Source: Erythroxylum novogranatense (taxonomy: Eukaryota; Streptophyta; Magnoliopsida; Malpighiales; Erythroxylaceae). From it: 64,000 bases of DNA. How positions within the stretch are numbered: the stretch's first letter is position 1; each line of letters opens with the position of its first letter. A program made the position numbers and the translations under genes. Of the stretch, positions 37,445-51,087 are shown one piece after another. A model generated the notes under the pieces. That model did not search any database and was not told where the DNA came from. It was given only the letters and a program-made list of their open reading frames with translations. Where the stretch lies: contig CM057228.1 of NCBI GenBank assembly GCA_029891385.1, forward strand, positions 82,758,964-82,822,963, in the 5' to 3' direction.

Positions 37445-39340
37445 TGTAGGTGTAAGTCGACTTGTATGAAGATGTAAGTCGACTTATACCGGTCCAGTAC
37501 TAATAAGTCGACTTGTATACCGTAAGTCGACTTATGCGTGTCTGATCTTAGTGAGATTATTACTGATGGTGCCACAAAGGCAATCTCCTTTAGCGCTTTT
37601 TGTTCATAGTCATGTATGAGACTTTATGAATAAATAAAGAAAGGCATGTTTCATTTATTTGATGTTCTTTATGAGTTGATATTGATCTTTAATCAAATTA
37701 ATGAAGTCCATGATATATGACATAGCATGAAGGAAATTATGATGTGATCATAATCCTGGAGATTCCTATCATGTGCAATTATGTCATTATCTAAATCTCC
37801 CTAGTCATAGGATTAATGAGACTGGACATCATTAATCCGGACAGATTAGCATATGTTATACTCCTTGATTGGATCAAGCAGTGGATCTCGAAACCGTAAT
37901 ATGGGATATTTAGAGTTGACATGTGGATGCTTACTAGCGATAGTAAGTACATTGGATGACTGCCATGAGATCATCACATGGATGTCCTATTCTAATGTCG
38001 GTGATAATCTCATCATAGCAATGGTGCAAGTATCCTTAGACTTGAGGTACTCGAGGATATCTTGGATATTGATTACGTGCTTTGACTCCATTCCTTGTTG
38101 CCTTTCGAGAGGTTACTCATAGGGTGGTGCTTGGAGTGCGACTTGAGGTATTCAAGGTAATTGAGTAGTCAATAAAGGATTCATCACTTACGTGATAGCG
38201 AAAGAGATACCTGCCTCTTGTCGGGATCATTACTTTAAGTCTCGGCGGAGTATAAATATGTCATGAAGAGTGTCTTCATGGACATATAAAGTAATGAGTC
38301 CTAAGGCGAGAACTGATATCACTGGGCTAGACTTAGTCTAGTAAGAGTTGACACTTTGACCATACTCATAACCAAGTGGGGTATAGGATGATGAAAGGAC
38401 GAATTGCACGATGGTTGTCATGGAAGGTTCGTGATCCGGTTCGTGATGAATTCATCAAACCAATTACTTTCCGGTCAATTGGGGTCATGATATGTTGCTA
38501 GGCATGCGCTCATGACTTGCTCAGATTAATTGTTAATCTAAGTGGCCAACATAACCGGAACCTAAAGGGTCACGCGCATAAGAGTGTTTCAGAGAATCCG
38601 TAAAATAGTATTGGACAGAGTTCCAATTATGGAGAGCATTAGGATTAAATGGATTCCGATGAGATCGAGATATGTCCCGATGAGATCGCGACATTGATAT
38701 TGCTGAAAAAGATTTCCGGGGGTTTTTCCCATACCGGGACCCGATAGGACCGACCCCAGTGTGACTGGACCACTTTAGTAATATATATACATATATATAT
38801 ATGATTAATTAATTAATATATATATATGTTGAATACGTGGAAAGCATGAAAGAAGGAAATGGAATCTTCCATTTTACATGCTTAGTCATTAAGTAATAAA
38901 TGACTAAAAGACAAAACTAAGAAGATAAAAGATGATGATGCTCGTAGATGAGAAAAAGAAGTAGGTTTTGGAAGAAAAACCTATGAACTTGAGAAGTGTT
39001 CTTCGTGGGTTGAAAAGGAAGAAGGAAAAGTGATTTTTCATCTTTCAATCTCTCATCAAGCTCATCTTCATCTTTCAAGCTTCTCCTCCATCATTTTCCA
39101 AGCTCTCCAGGACAAAGGTAGGGTCTAGCAGCCTTTACTTTATTCTAGCTATTCCCGGGTCAAAGGGGTTTGTCCCGGTTAGGTTTCGATCTCTGCGTGG
39201 ATACCTTTAGAGATAGTCTCTATTATTATTCAGGTTTGAGTCTTCATACCGACACATAGATCCTGGCCTTGGGAAGGTCCGCGACAAAATTTTTGTTTTC
39301 TGCACCTGGTACATGTGATGTACCTCCGGGATTTCCTACA
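37445..39340 (+). repeat. 5' LTR of copia B
   Basis: Starts TGTAGGTGTAAGTCGACTTG, ends ATTTCCTACA. Four AAGTCGACTT palindromes occupy its first 90 bp. Confidence 0.92.
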
Positions 39341-39341
39341 G

Positions 39342-39354
39342 TGGTATCGAGCCA
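39342..39354 (+). promoter_or_regulatory. Primer binding site of copia B
   Basis: TGGTATCGAGCCA, one base after the LTR end, with the same single-base deletion as in A. Confidence 0.85.
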
Positions 39355-41187
39355 CTTGTGTCGTGTATGAAGCTAAAACCCTAGCTAGGTCGGACTTCCT
39401 ATTTGAATTTGATGTTGATGCATGTATGCTGTCCAAATTTCGAATTAATATAGGGATATGTTTTCAAAATTTTCTGCCCAGAATTGTTCATAACATGTTA
39501 TAGAATATGTCTGTGAAAGATGAGAATTTATCAATTTGTTTTGATATAGTTTTGCTATTTTATTCCCTAAGGTTCTAGATGCTGTTTTGTGACACATTCT
39601 GTGAACAGGCATGTGTATAAATTCGATAATAAATTCTAGAAAATTTTTTTTTCGGATTGGCCTTCACCAACATGTCCCTAAGATGTTTGTGAATGTCTAT
39701 GTGGATGGAAAAGTGTTTTCAAGGTGATTTGCTATTTATTCACGAATTTATTCTATGCTGTTGGGAATAGCTGTGTTGATGAACACAGATTTTGAATCGG
39801 TTTTGTTGCTTAGGTTGACTGAGTTTTTGATGGCTATAAATCCTGAAAAAATTCATGAAGGTTTTTTTGAACATTTAGTAACCTGTATAATTTTCTCAGA
39901 ATTTATTGAAATTTTTTCAATGATTATTTCGAGCAATGTGTAGTACTTGGCAGTTTTGTGAACATTGCTGGGACTGTTTTGCTTGACATAATTGAATGTG
40001 TATTTTTCAGTTCCAATGCCTTGGACCATTTTTAATGTGATTTAAAATGAGTTATCTTGATGTTGTATGCTTGCCAAACTGAATTTCTTGAATTTGGTTT
40101 TCCAAGAATTTTCGGATGCCGAATAGGTCACATTAGCGTCTCGTTAGTGTATTTCATTATCTTGCTTGTTTTGGCCGTCATAATTTTTGTGACTTGTGCC
40201 GAAGTAATTTGACAACGTATGGACTAGCTAGAGATGCTTAGGGTGATAATTTGGTGTTTCCTAAATTGTTTGGATATTTATGAGTAATGACTCATTTTCA
40301 AGCTTTTCTTGTATGATTTGACTATATATGGCAATCATGTAACAATGAAGTGTTCATTGGTACATCAAATTAACAGATATTACCTTAGGTATGTTGGTAT
40401 TGTGAATTGGGACTACGGATTGAGAAATTAGCCGATTAGATAGCAATTTAAGCTTGGATAAGTCGACTTACACAATGTACAAGTCGACTTGTCCGTCTTA
40501 TTTATAGGCGTATAAATCGACTTGCACAATGGTACAAGTCGACTTGTTAGTACCTGATTACACAAAATCGACTTACACATGCATAAGTCGACTTACACGA
40601 GAGACATAAGTCGACTTATACATACACAAGTCGACTTATAACATGCAAAGGAGGGATGATGGATGATTTTAGGTATAAATTCAATGTGATTGATGAAGTA
40701 CCTAAGTCATGTCATATAGTCATGATGACTATAATCCTACGACTTGGAGAAGAAGAAGATGAGACACGAAAACCCTCAAATCATATGAAAACTAACGCCT
40801 TCCATTAATATGGTAAGAACCAGAGTTCTTATAGGGTTGGGTTGTTGGGTAAACCCAAGCTCGCTCTATATGGATATGTTCGAACCATGAAAATGTGATT
40901 TTCGGATTAATGGGTTGGTTTTCACTAGAAGCGTTGGTTTGTTGAGTAAACTCAAGGTCAACGTGGACAGAGGCGAAATTGGGTAGCATACATCAGATGT
41001 ATGCGCATCAAAGAGTTGATAACCCAATGTAAGTGCACACATCAACAAGTTGATAGCACTGATCGATAGTTGTGTCTAAGATGTAATTGGTATATCTGAT
41101 ACCTCCCGAGACATAAGGTGGCTTGTTGGGTAAACCCAAGGTCATGCTTAATGTCGGTTATCGATGATGCAATTGGTATGTTCGATT
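39355..41187 (+). other. Untranslated leader of copia B, left part
   Basis: No ORF is conserved between A, B and C here, though the nucleotide sequence is. It aligns with 58923 onward (A) and 43127 onward (C). A palindrome array lies at 40459-40640. The leader is cut by element C at 41187 and resumes at 50852. Confidence 0.8.
40459..40640. repeat. AAGTCGACTT palindrome array, leader of B
   Basis: About eight copies of AAGTCGACTT or the variant AAATCGACTT, 10-30 bp apart. They alternate between TAAGTCGACTTA and CAAGTCGACTTG contexts, each a 12-bp perfect palindrome. Confidence 0.92.
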
Positions 41188-43113
41188 TGTAAGTGGTAAG
41201 TCGACTTACACATGTTCGGTACCGATAAGTCGACTTGTTCATTAGATAAGTCGACTTGTTTAAGGTCGGTACTGTTTATTTGTGCCCTAAAGGCAATCCC
41301 CTTTAGCGCGTTTTATTCAAAGTCGTGTGCAGACTTTATGAATAAATAAAGAAAAGGCATTATTCATTAATTTGATATTCATAAATATTGTTTATGAATT
41401 GATTTGATCTTTAATCAAATTAATGAAGTCCATGATATATGACATAGCATGAAGGAAATTATGATGTGATCATACTAAAGATTCCTATCATGTGCAATTA
41501 TGTCAAGATCTAAATTCTCCTAGTCATAGGATTAATGAGGCTGGACATCATTAATCCGAATAGACTAACACATGTCATATTCCTTGATTGGATCAAGCGG
41601 TGGATCTCGAAGCGTAAATATGAGATATTTAGAATTGACATGTGGATGCTTACTAGCGGTAGTAAGTTCATTGGATGACCTGCCATGAGATCATCACATG
41701 GATATCTTATCTAAGTGTCAGTGATAATCTCATCATAGCAATGGTGCAAGTATCCTTAGACTTGAGGTACTCAAGGATATCTTGGATACTGATCCTGTGC
41801 TTTGACTCCATTCCTTGTTGCCTTCCAGAGGTAACTCATAGGGTGGTGCTTGGTGCGACTTGAGGTATTCGAAGATAATTGAGTAGCCAATAAAGGATTC
41901 ACCACTTCTGGATTAGCAGAAGAGATACCCATGGCCTCTTGTCGGGATCATTACTAAGGCTGGCCAGCATGTATGTCATGAAGAGTGTCTTCATTGACAT
42001 ATAAAGTAATGAGTCCCAGGACGAGAACTGATATCACTTGGGCTAGACTCAGTCTAGTGAGAGTTGACACTTTGACCATACTCATAACCAAGTGGGGTAT
42101 AGGATGGTGAAAGGACGAATTGCACGTAATTGTCATGGAAGGGTTAAGTGATCCGGTTCGTGATGAATACATCAAACCGATTACTTTCCGGTCAATTAGG
42201 GGTCGTGATGTGTTGCTAGATACCTCTCATGACTTGCTCAGATTAATTGTTAATCTAAGTGGCCAACATAACCGGAAGCCTAAAGGGTCACACGCATAAG
42301 AGTAATTCAGAGAATCTGTAAAATAGTAATTGGACAGAGTTCCAATTATGGAGAGCATTAGAATTAAATGGATCCCAATGGGATTGGGATATGTCTCGAT
42401 GAGATCGCGACATCAATATTGCTAAGAAAGGTTTAGAAGTTTGTTTTAGCAGGGGGCGATGAGTAGGTAGGACCGACGCCAGTTGGACTGGACCTTAGCA
42501 ATTATATTCTAATTAATTAATTAAGTAATTAATTAATTAATTATTATATAAATATATGCATGTGTCGTTGGAATGGGAGAATGGAAGGGATTAGCTTTGA
42601 CTTTTCAAAGTTCATTTCTTTAATCCATTAATAAATGAATGGCTATTAAGCCATACACTTGGCCTTAGCTTATGGTACTCTTTTAAGAGTTAAAAGATAC
42701 ATATAAGAAGGCTTAGAAGGTGATGGTCGACGGTGCTTATGGGTTGGAAGAGAAGTGGAAAACTTAAGTGTTAAGTTTCCTTTGAAAATGGTTTTTCAAG
42801 CTTTCTTCCTAAAGGCATCATCGTTTCTTCTCTACTTCTCCAAGGGTTCCAACGTTCAATCTCAAGCTCTCCAAGGACAGAGGTAGGGTCTAGCAGCCTT
42901 TAATCTGTTCTAGCTATTCCCGGGTCAAAGGGTTTGATCCGGTTAGATTTTCTGATCTCTGCGTGGATACCTTTAGAGATAGTCTCTTTTGGCTATTTAG
43001 GTTGATGTCTTCATACCGATACCTGGATCCTGGGTTTCGGGAAAGTCCCGGGAAAAAAAATTTTTGTTTTTCGCTGCCGGTACATGTGATGTACCTCCCG
43101 GGATTTTCCTACA
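41188..43113 (+). repeat. 5' LTR of copia C
   Basis: Starts TGTAAGTGGTAAGTCGACTT, ends ATTTTCCTACA, 1,926 bp. Three AAGTCGACTT copies lie at 41196-41262. It has ATTAATTA runs instead of the long AT microsatellite. Confidence 0.93.
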
Positions 43114-43114
43114 G

Positions 43115-43126
43115 TGGTATCAGAGC
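43115..43126 (+). promoter_or_regulatory. Primer binding site of copia C (perfect)
   Basis: TGGTATCAGAGC, exact complement of the plant initiator-Met-tRNA 3' end, one base after the LTR. Confidence 0.92.
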
Positions 43127-45210
43127 GTCTGGTATCGTGTATGCAGCTATAACCTAAGCGAGATCAGAAATCCTAATGGAATTTTCTGTTGATGCATGCT
43201 ATCTGTTCAGATTTCGAATTTTTATTGTGATATGTTTTTCGAAATTTTTCTGCCCAGGATTGTTCATAAAATGTTAGAGAATATGTCTATGAATTTTCAG
43301 AATTTATTGATTTGATTTGATATAGTTTTGCTAATTAATTCCCTAAGGTTACAGATGCTGTTTTGTGAAACGATTCTGGAACAGGCATGAGTATAAAATC
43401 GAGAATAAATTCTAGAAAAATGGTTTTTCGGAGTTTCCTTCACCTAAATGTCTCTAAGATGTTGTTGAATGTTTTTGAGCATGGAAATTTGATTTCAAGG
43501 TGATTGGATATTTATTCACGAATTTATTCTATGCTGTTGGGAATTGCTGTGCTGATGAACACAGATTTTGAATCGGTTTTGTTATTTAGGTTGACTGAGT
43601 TTTTGATGGCCTAAAATCCTGAAACAATTCATGTAGCATGTTCTGAACATGTAGTAACCTATATAATGTTCTCATGATTTATTGAAATTGTTTCATTGAT
43701 CATTTCAAGCAATGTACAGAACTGGACAGTTTTGGTGAAAAATTGTTGGGACTGTTTTGCTTGGCTTGATTGAGTGTGCTTTTTCAGTTCCAATGCCTTG
43801 CACCATTTTTAATGTGATTAAAAATGTGTTATAATGATGTAGTATGATTTCCAAACTGAATTGCTTGAATTTGTTTATCCTAGAATTTTCGGATGCCTAA
43901 TTGATCACATTAGCGTCTCGTTAGTATATTGCATTATCTTGTTTGTTTTTACCGTCATATTTTTATGGCATGTGCTGAAGTAAATTTGATAATGTATGTG
44001 CTAGCTAGAGATGCTTAGGATGATAATTTGGGTGTTCCTAAATTGTTTGGAAATTAATGAGTTTTGACTCATTTCAAGCTTTTCATATAGTTTGACTATT
44101 TAAGGCTTTCATGGTTCAATGAATTGTTCATTGATACATCAAATTTATCGAGATATTACCTTAGGTATGTAGGTGTTGTGAATTGGAATTGCATGGATTG
44201 AGGAATTAGCGATTAGAGATTATAGCAAATTACATTGGACAAGTCGACTTATTTAGGATATAAGGCGACTTGTTCAATGTCTGTCATAAGTCGACTTGCG
44301 ATGTACAAGGCGACTTGTGCATGGGCGTAGGCATAAGGCGACTTGTGCGGGATACAAGTCGACTTGTGCGAGAAGCGAAGACAAGGCGACTTGTATTATG
44401 ATACAAGGCGACTTGTGTATGGCGAGGGCATAAGCGACTTGCATTTGATGAAAGTCGACTTGTGGCATCTCGAGTTGGATGATGGATGATTAAAAGTTGA
44501 TTCAATTGGATTGATGAAATCTAAATCATTCCATATAGTCTTCGTGACTATAATCCTTGACTTGGAGTCTAGAGTTTCTAAATCCTCCTCGGTATATGAA
44601 AACTAACGCCTTCCATTAATATGGTAAGAACCGAGTTCTTATAGAATTTGGGTTGTTGGGCAAACTCAAGCTCACTCTATCTGGATATGTTGAACCATGA
44701 AAATAAGATTTTTGGATTAATGGGTGGGTTTTCCTTTGGGCGTTGGTTTGTTGAGCAAACTCAAGGTCAGCGTGAGCAGAGGCGAAATCGGGTAGTATAC
44801 ATTAGATGTATGCGCATCGAAGAGTTGATACCCATGTAAGTGCACACATCAACAAGTTGATAACAACGATCGATAGTTGTGTCTAAGATGTAATTGGTAT
44901 ATCGATACCTCCGAGACTTAAGGTGGCTTGTTGGGTAAACCCAAGGTCATTCTTAATGTCGGTTATCGATGATACAATTGGTATGACCGATACCTACCGA
45001 TTGACCTAAGTTGTGGCCTGTTGGGCAAACCCAAGGTCACTCTTAACAATGTCGGATATCGACCCACTAGGACATTATGTCACTTTGTTTCTCTGGATTC
45101 GTAAAGAGGGTTATGGATTCTAGGAAACTAGTGGGAGCCATATGCATATCATGCAAGTCCTTATGATCATGCAGGCAATTCTATCCTATCATTCCTTCTC
45201 TCTATCGCGT
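43127..45210 (+). other. Untranslated leader of copia C
   Basis: About 2.1 kb, aligned with the leaders of A and B. It contains the palindrome array at 44239-44462 and repeated GGGTAAACCCAAGGTCA modules (about 44930 and 45015). Confidence 0.8.
44239..44462. repeat. AAGTCGACTT/AAGGCGACTT array, leader of C
   Basis: About ten copies. Roughly half carry T-to-G at the fourth base (AAGGCGACTT), which breaks the palindrome. Confidence 0.9.
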
Positions 45211-48200
45211 TTAGGTTGATTGAAGAAGTTGTTCAGTGTGAATTTTCGCTCTCTATTCTGAACCGATTTTTCTTGATTGGCTGAGGAATATGAGAATTGT
45301 TCTCGAATCGAGGCGGGATCGTCCTAGATATTCCACTTCCGGATGTACTGCCGTCGATGCTTGATGAGGATCGAAAGCATATCGTAAGCATCTAAAGACG
45401 ATGATATGGATACTTGCATTATGCTTGCCTTGATGTCACGAGGCTGCGAAGCGACGAGTCTATGGATGCTCACACTATAGTATTTCATCTTAAGGAGCTG
45501 TTTGATGAGTAAGCTCGATCTGAAAGGTTCGAGACCTCGAGGCTTCTCTTCACCAAAAGATGGCTCAGGGACAATCTAGCATGCGATACCACGAGGATGA
45601 ATGGCTATATTGAGAGATTGGATGTCTTAGGATTTGTAATGGATTATGAGTTAAGTAGAGACTTAATTCTAGTTGGATTGTCGACGGTTATTCCCGGTTA
45701 GTGTTAAACTATCGGATGAACCAAATATCCACACAATTCTGAGTGATCAATCTGCTTTCATAATGGTGAGCAAGCTATCAAGAGAGATAGCAAGTGCTAA
45801 TGGTGGATGCTTCTTCTTCTAGTTCAAAGAAGAAAAGGCCAAGAAACTAAAGGAAGTGCCATCAAGGAAAAACCAAAGATTACGCCCCAAAGGATTTTGC
45901 TTTCATTGTGGCAAGTCTAGCCACTAGAGGCGGCTATAAAATCTATCTCGAGTCCTTGAAGCGAAGAAGGCATCGATGCCTCTACTTCTTCAAATATGTT
46001 TGTCATTGAGGTTAATACTATTCTGATCCAAACATATCGGTATTTGATACGGATGTGGCTCATACATATGAAATGATATCACGGGGCCTCGGGGACGATG
46101 AGATGACTCATAAAGGAGAACTAGACCTTCGTGTAGGTAATGCGGCAAGAGTTGCTACATTAGTCAGTAAACACTTATGTCTTGTCACTCCCTAGTGGGC
46201 TTGTATTCAAATTGGATGATTGTCATTTTGTACTGTTTTAACAAAGAACATATTATGCATTTCTTGTTTCAATAAATTTGTTTTCCATTGGACTTTTAGT
46301 AGCAATGGTTGTTCTATTAGTTCGAATGGAATGCTCTATGCTACTGGTACATTATGCAATGGAATTGACATATTAGATATGTCATATCCAGTTTTGAATG
46401 TCAATGACGCGAAAAGACATAATCGAGATAATTTAAAATCAACTTACTTATGGCATTGTCGGCTTGGCCATATAAATGAGACACGCATCGCTAAGCTCCA
46501 TAAGAATGGCAGTTTAGGGTCATTTGATTATGAATCATATGACACATGTGAATCTTGTTTATTAGGCAAGATGACCAAGTTATCCTTTAAGGGAAAGGAA
46601 AACGAGTGAATGGAATATTAGACCTAATACATTCGGATGTATGTGGTCCGATGTCCATCCATGCCACAAGTGGTTGTTTTTACTTCATTACTTTTATCCG
46701 TGATTATTCACGATATGGGTACCAGATGTCGATGAGATACAAATCAAAGCATTTGAAAAGTTCAAATAATTCAGAAATGAAGTAGAAAACTAACTTGGTA
46801 AAAGTATGAATACATTACGATCTGATCGTGGTGGAAAATGTTTAGACCAATAGTTTTGGATTATCTCAGAGATAATGGGATTTTATCTCAGTACACTCCA
46901 CCTTGCACGCCGCAAAGACAATAGTGTGGTGAAAGGAGATATCGAACCTTGTTAGACATGGTGCGATTAATGATAGGTTTTACTGCAGTTTTTGGGGTAT
47001 CTTTCGAGACAAATTTGTTTACTTGTTAAACGAGTTCCATTAAAGATTTGATGTTACTCCATATGAGATATGGACTAACCGAAAGCCCTATCTTTCTCAA
47101 TGAAAGTTTGGGGTTGTCTGCTTATGTGAAGCGGACACGGTCAGATTAACTTGATGCAAAGTCGACAAGTGTTTGTTAAATAGGATATCGTGGGATATCA
47201 ATTCTACCTTCTTTGAGAACAAAAGTTGTTTGTTTCCAAGCATCTTTGTTTTCTTAAAGAGAGTTTCTTTTACAAGAGGACGGTGGGGAGCAAAGTTGAA
47301 CTTGAGGAAGTTCAAGATGCTCGAACAAACATAGATCAATCGCTGAACTCAAGCTGTCACTCATATAGATGAGGTAACAGTTCAACCTTCTACTACACAC
47401 AATTTAAGTAGGTTAAGTAGGATACGACTGCTTCCGAGAGATATGAATTTCTCGTAAGTGAACAGAATGACTTATTGCTCATATGAGATGACGCGCCTAC
47501 TACCTATGAACAGGTTCTGAAAAGTTCAAAGTCTGGAACATGGCTTTGTGCCATGAAATCTGAAATGGATTCCATATATGAAAACCAAGTATGGACTTTG
47601 GTTGTTACACCTGAAGGGATAAAACCCACAGGGTGCAAAGGAGTTTTCAGAAGAAAACCGACATGGATGGTAATGTGATTACTTATAAAGCAAGGCTTGT
47701 GGCCAAAGGATTTCGTCAGAGACAAGGAGTTGACTATGACGAGACCTTCAGCCCCGTAACAATGCTTAAATCCATTCGGATACTCCTAGCCATTGCCACT
47801 CATTATGATTATGAGATATGGCAAATGGATGTGAGGATCGCTTTCGAGAGGAATTCACCCGAGGATGTGTATGACCTGACACGAGGGCTTCACTTCCATC
47901 GATGGCGAAATGGTATGCAAGCTTCGAATTCCATGTATGGATTGAAGCAAGCATCCAGAGTTGGATTATCCGTTTTGATGAGTCAATCAAAGAGTTTGAT
48001 TTCTCACAAAATCCGGATGATCATTGTGTGAATAAGAAGGTTAATGGGACTGCAATCGTATTCCTTGTGTTGTATGTAGATGACATACTGTAACTAGGAA
48101 ATGATGTCTTTATCTTTTAATCGATTAAAATTTGGTTGTCCAATCAATTTGTGATGAAAGACCTTGGTGAAGCAACTTATATCCTAGGGATATAGATTTA

Positions 48201-48905
48201 TAGAGATAAATCAAAAGGTTGCTTGGTCTTTCACAATCATCGTACATAGATGAGATGCTAAAGAGGTTTAGCATGGAACAATGCTATGTACGAGGCACGA
48301 TGTATCGTATGCTCTAAGTGTTACGAGCAGATACCAATCGGATCCTGGTGAGGGTCACTGAGTGGCTGTCAAGAATATCCTCAAGTACTTGCGAAGCACT
48401 AAGGATGTTTTCTTGAACTATGGAGATGGAAATCTCCAAGTGTGCGGGCATTCAGATGCTAGTATTTAATCTGATAAGGATGATTCTGAATCACAATCAG
48501 GTTATATACATTCACACTGAATAGCGTGGCGGTCAATTGGAAAAGTTTCAAACAAGAGATGACTGCTGATTCATCAACCGAGGCAGAGTACATTACCACA
48601 TGAGATGCGCAAAGGAAGTGGTTTGGATCAAGAAGTTCATTACTGAACTTAATTTGGTCCCTAGCTGTGATGGGCCCAAAGGATTGTATTGTGATACAAT
48701 GGAGCTAGTGCACAGGCAAAGGAACCAAGGTCTTATCGACGATCCGAACTCGTACTTTCGCCGATTCGGAGATCATTAGTCGAGATGATATCACGATAGA
48801 GAATTCCACGAGCAAAGTGTTGTTGTTCCATTGACAAAGCCATTGTCACGGGAGAATTGTGATTCTCATGGACTCGCTTATGGTATTAGATACTAAAGGC
48901 GATTG
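45211..48905 (+). pseudogene. gag-pol of copia C, multiply frameshifted
   Basis: gag from about 45211. CFHCGKSSH zinc knuckle at about 45898-45930. Pre-integrase and HHCC domain at about 46380-46610 (YLWHCRLGHINETRIAKL, C.SCLLGK). Integrase core with DVCGPM at about 46637. Reverse transcriptase from about 47560 with YVDDIL at 48073-48090. RNase H about 48250-48880. Numerous single-base indels break every ORF and the gag start is lost. Many lesions coincide with CAG or CTG sites that are intact in A or B. Whether the gene is truly dead depends on whether those indels are real. Confidence 0.85.
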
Positions 48906-48911
48906 GCTTTA

Positions 48912-48927
48912 GGTCAAGTGGGAGATT
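48912..48927 (+). promoter_or_regulatory. Polypurine tract of copia C
   Basis: GGTCAAGTGGGAGATT directly precedes the 3' LTR start TGTAAG. The same tract stands before the B 3' LTR (56961-56976). Confidence 0.85.
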
Positions 48928-50851
48928 TGTAAGTGGTAAGTCGACTTACACATGTTCGGTACCGATAAGTCGACTTGTTCATTAGATAAGTCGACTTGTT
49001 TAAGGTCTATTTCAGATCTTTTTATTTGTGCCCTAAAGGCAATCACCTTTAGCGCGTTTTATTCAAAGTCGTGTGCAGACTTTATGAATAAATAAAGAAA
49101 AGGCATTATTCATTAATTTGATATTCATAAACATTGTTTATGAATTGATTTGATCTTTAATCAAATTAATGAAGTCCATGATATATGACATAGCATGAAG
49201 GAAATTATGATGTGATCATACTCTTTGAGATTCCTATCATGTGCAATTATGTCAAGTATCTAAATTCTCCTAGTCATAGGATTAATGAGACCGGACATCA
49301 TTAATCCGGATAGACTAACACATGTCATATTCCTGATTGGATCAAGCGGTGGATCTCGAAGCTGTAAATATGAGATATTTAGAATTGACATGTGGATGCT
49401 TACTAGCGGTAGTAAGTTCATTGGATGACCTGCCATGAGATCATCACATGGATATCTTATCTAAGTGTCAGTGATAATCTCATCATAGCAATGGTGCAAG
49501 TATCCTTAGACTTGAGGTACTCAAGGATATCTTGAATCTTGATCCTGCTTTGACTCCATTCCTTGTTGCCTTCCGGAGGTAACTCATAGGGTGGTGCTTG
49601 GAGTGCGACTTAAGGTATTCAAGATAATTGAGTAGCCAATAAAGGATTCACCACTTACGGATTAGCGGAAGAGATACCCGTAGCCTCTTGTCGGGATCAT
49701 TACTAAGGTTTGCCAAGATGTATGTCATGAAGAGTGTCTTCATTGACATATAAAGTAATGAGTCCCGGGGCGAGAACCGATATCACTTGGGCTAGACTCG
49801 GTCTAGTGAGAGTTGACACTTTGACCATACTCATAACCAAGTGGGGTATAGGATGGTGAAAGGACGAATTGCACGGTAATTATACATGGAAGGGTTAAAT
49901 GATCTGGTTCGTGATGAATACATCAAACCGATTACTTTCCGGTCAATTAGGGGTCATGATGTGTTGCTAGATACCGCTCATGACTTGCTCGGATTAATTG
50001 TTAATCTAAGTGGCTAACATAACCGGAGCCTAAAGGGTCACACTCATAAGAGTGATTGGAGAATCAGAAAATAGTAATTGGACGAGTTCCAATTATGGAA
50101 ACATTAGGATTAAATGGATCCCAATGGGATTGGGATATGTCTCGATGAGATCGCGACATCAATATTGCTAAGAAAGGTTTACGGAGCTATTTTAGCACCG
50201 GGGCGATGAGCCTAGTAGGGCCGACGCCAGTTGGACTGGACCTTAGCAATTATATTCTAATTAATTAATTAAGTAATTAATTAATTAATTATTATATAAA
50301 TATATGCATGTGTCGTTGGAATGGGAGAATGGAAGGGATTAGCTTTGACTTTTCAAAGTTCATTTCTTTAATCCATTAATAAATGAATGGCTATTAAGCC
50401 ATACACTTGGCCTTAGCTTATGGTACTCTTTTAAGAGTTAAAAGATACATATAAGAAGGCTTAGAAGGTGATGGTCGACGGTGCTTATGGGTTGGAAGAG
50501 AAGTGGAAAACTTAAGTGTTAAGTTTCCTTTGAAAATGGTTTTCAAGCTTTCTTCTAAAGGCATCATCGTTTCTTCTCTACTTCTCCAAGGTTCCAACGT
50601 TCAATCTCAAGCTCTCGAGGACGGAGGTAGGGTCTAGCAGCCTTTAACTGTTTCTAGCTATTCTCGGTCAAAGGGTTTGATCCGGTTAGATTTTCGATCT
50701 CTGCGTGGATACCTTTAGAGATAGTCTCTTTTGGCTATTTAGGTTGATGTTTTCATACCGATACTGGATCCCGGTTTCGGAAAGTCCGGGAACAAAAATT
50801 TTTGTTTTCCGCTGCCGGTATATGTGATGTACCTCCCGGGATTTTCCTACA
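48928..50851 (+). repeat. 3' LTR of copia C
   Basis: 1,924 bp, the partner of 41188-43113. Differences concentrate at CHG contexts, for example TTTCGATC at 50692 against TTTCTGATC at 42950. Confidence 0.93.
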
Positions 50852-51087
50852 CGATACCTACCGATTGACCTAAGTTGTGGCTTGTTGGGTAAACCCAAGG
50901 TCATTCTTAACAATATCGGATATCAACCCACTAGGACATTATGTCATTTTGTTTCTTTGGATTAAGTAATGAGGGTTATGGATTCTATGAAACTAGTGGG
51001 AGCTTTTGCATATCATTCAAGTCCTTATGATTATGCATCTATTCCTATTCTAACATTCTTTCTCTCTTCCGTTTAGGTTGGTTGAAG

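Larger units (their letters stand above)
41188..50851 (+). mobile_element. Copia element C, inserted into the leader of B
   Basis: Both ends present: 5' LTR 41188-43113, primer site 43115-43126, interior 43127-48927, purine tract, 3' LTR 48928-50851. Target flank is CGATT at 41183-41187 and CGATA at 50852-50856 (4 of 5). The undisturbed leader elsewhere reads CGATACCTACCG (44988 onward), so the right flank is the original. The two LTRs are nearly alike, so C is the most recent intact insertion here. Confidence 0.93.
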
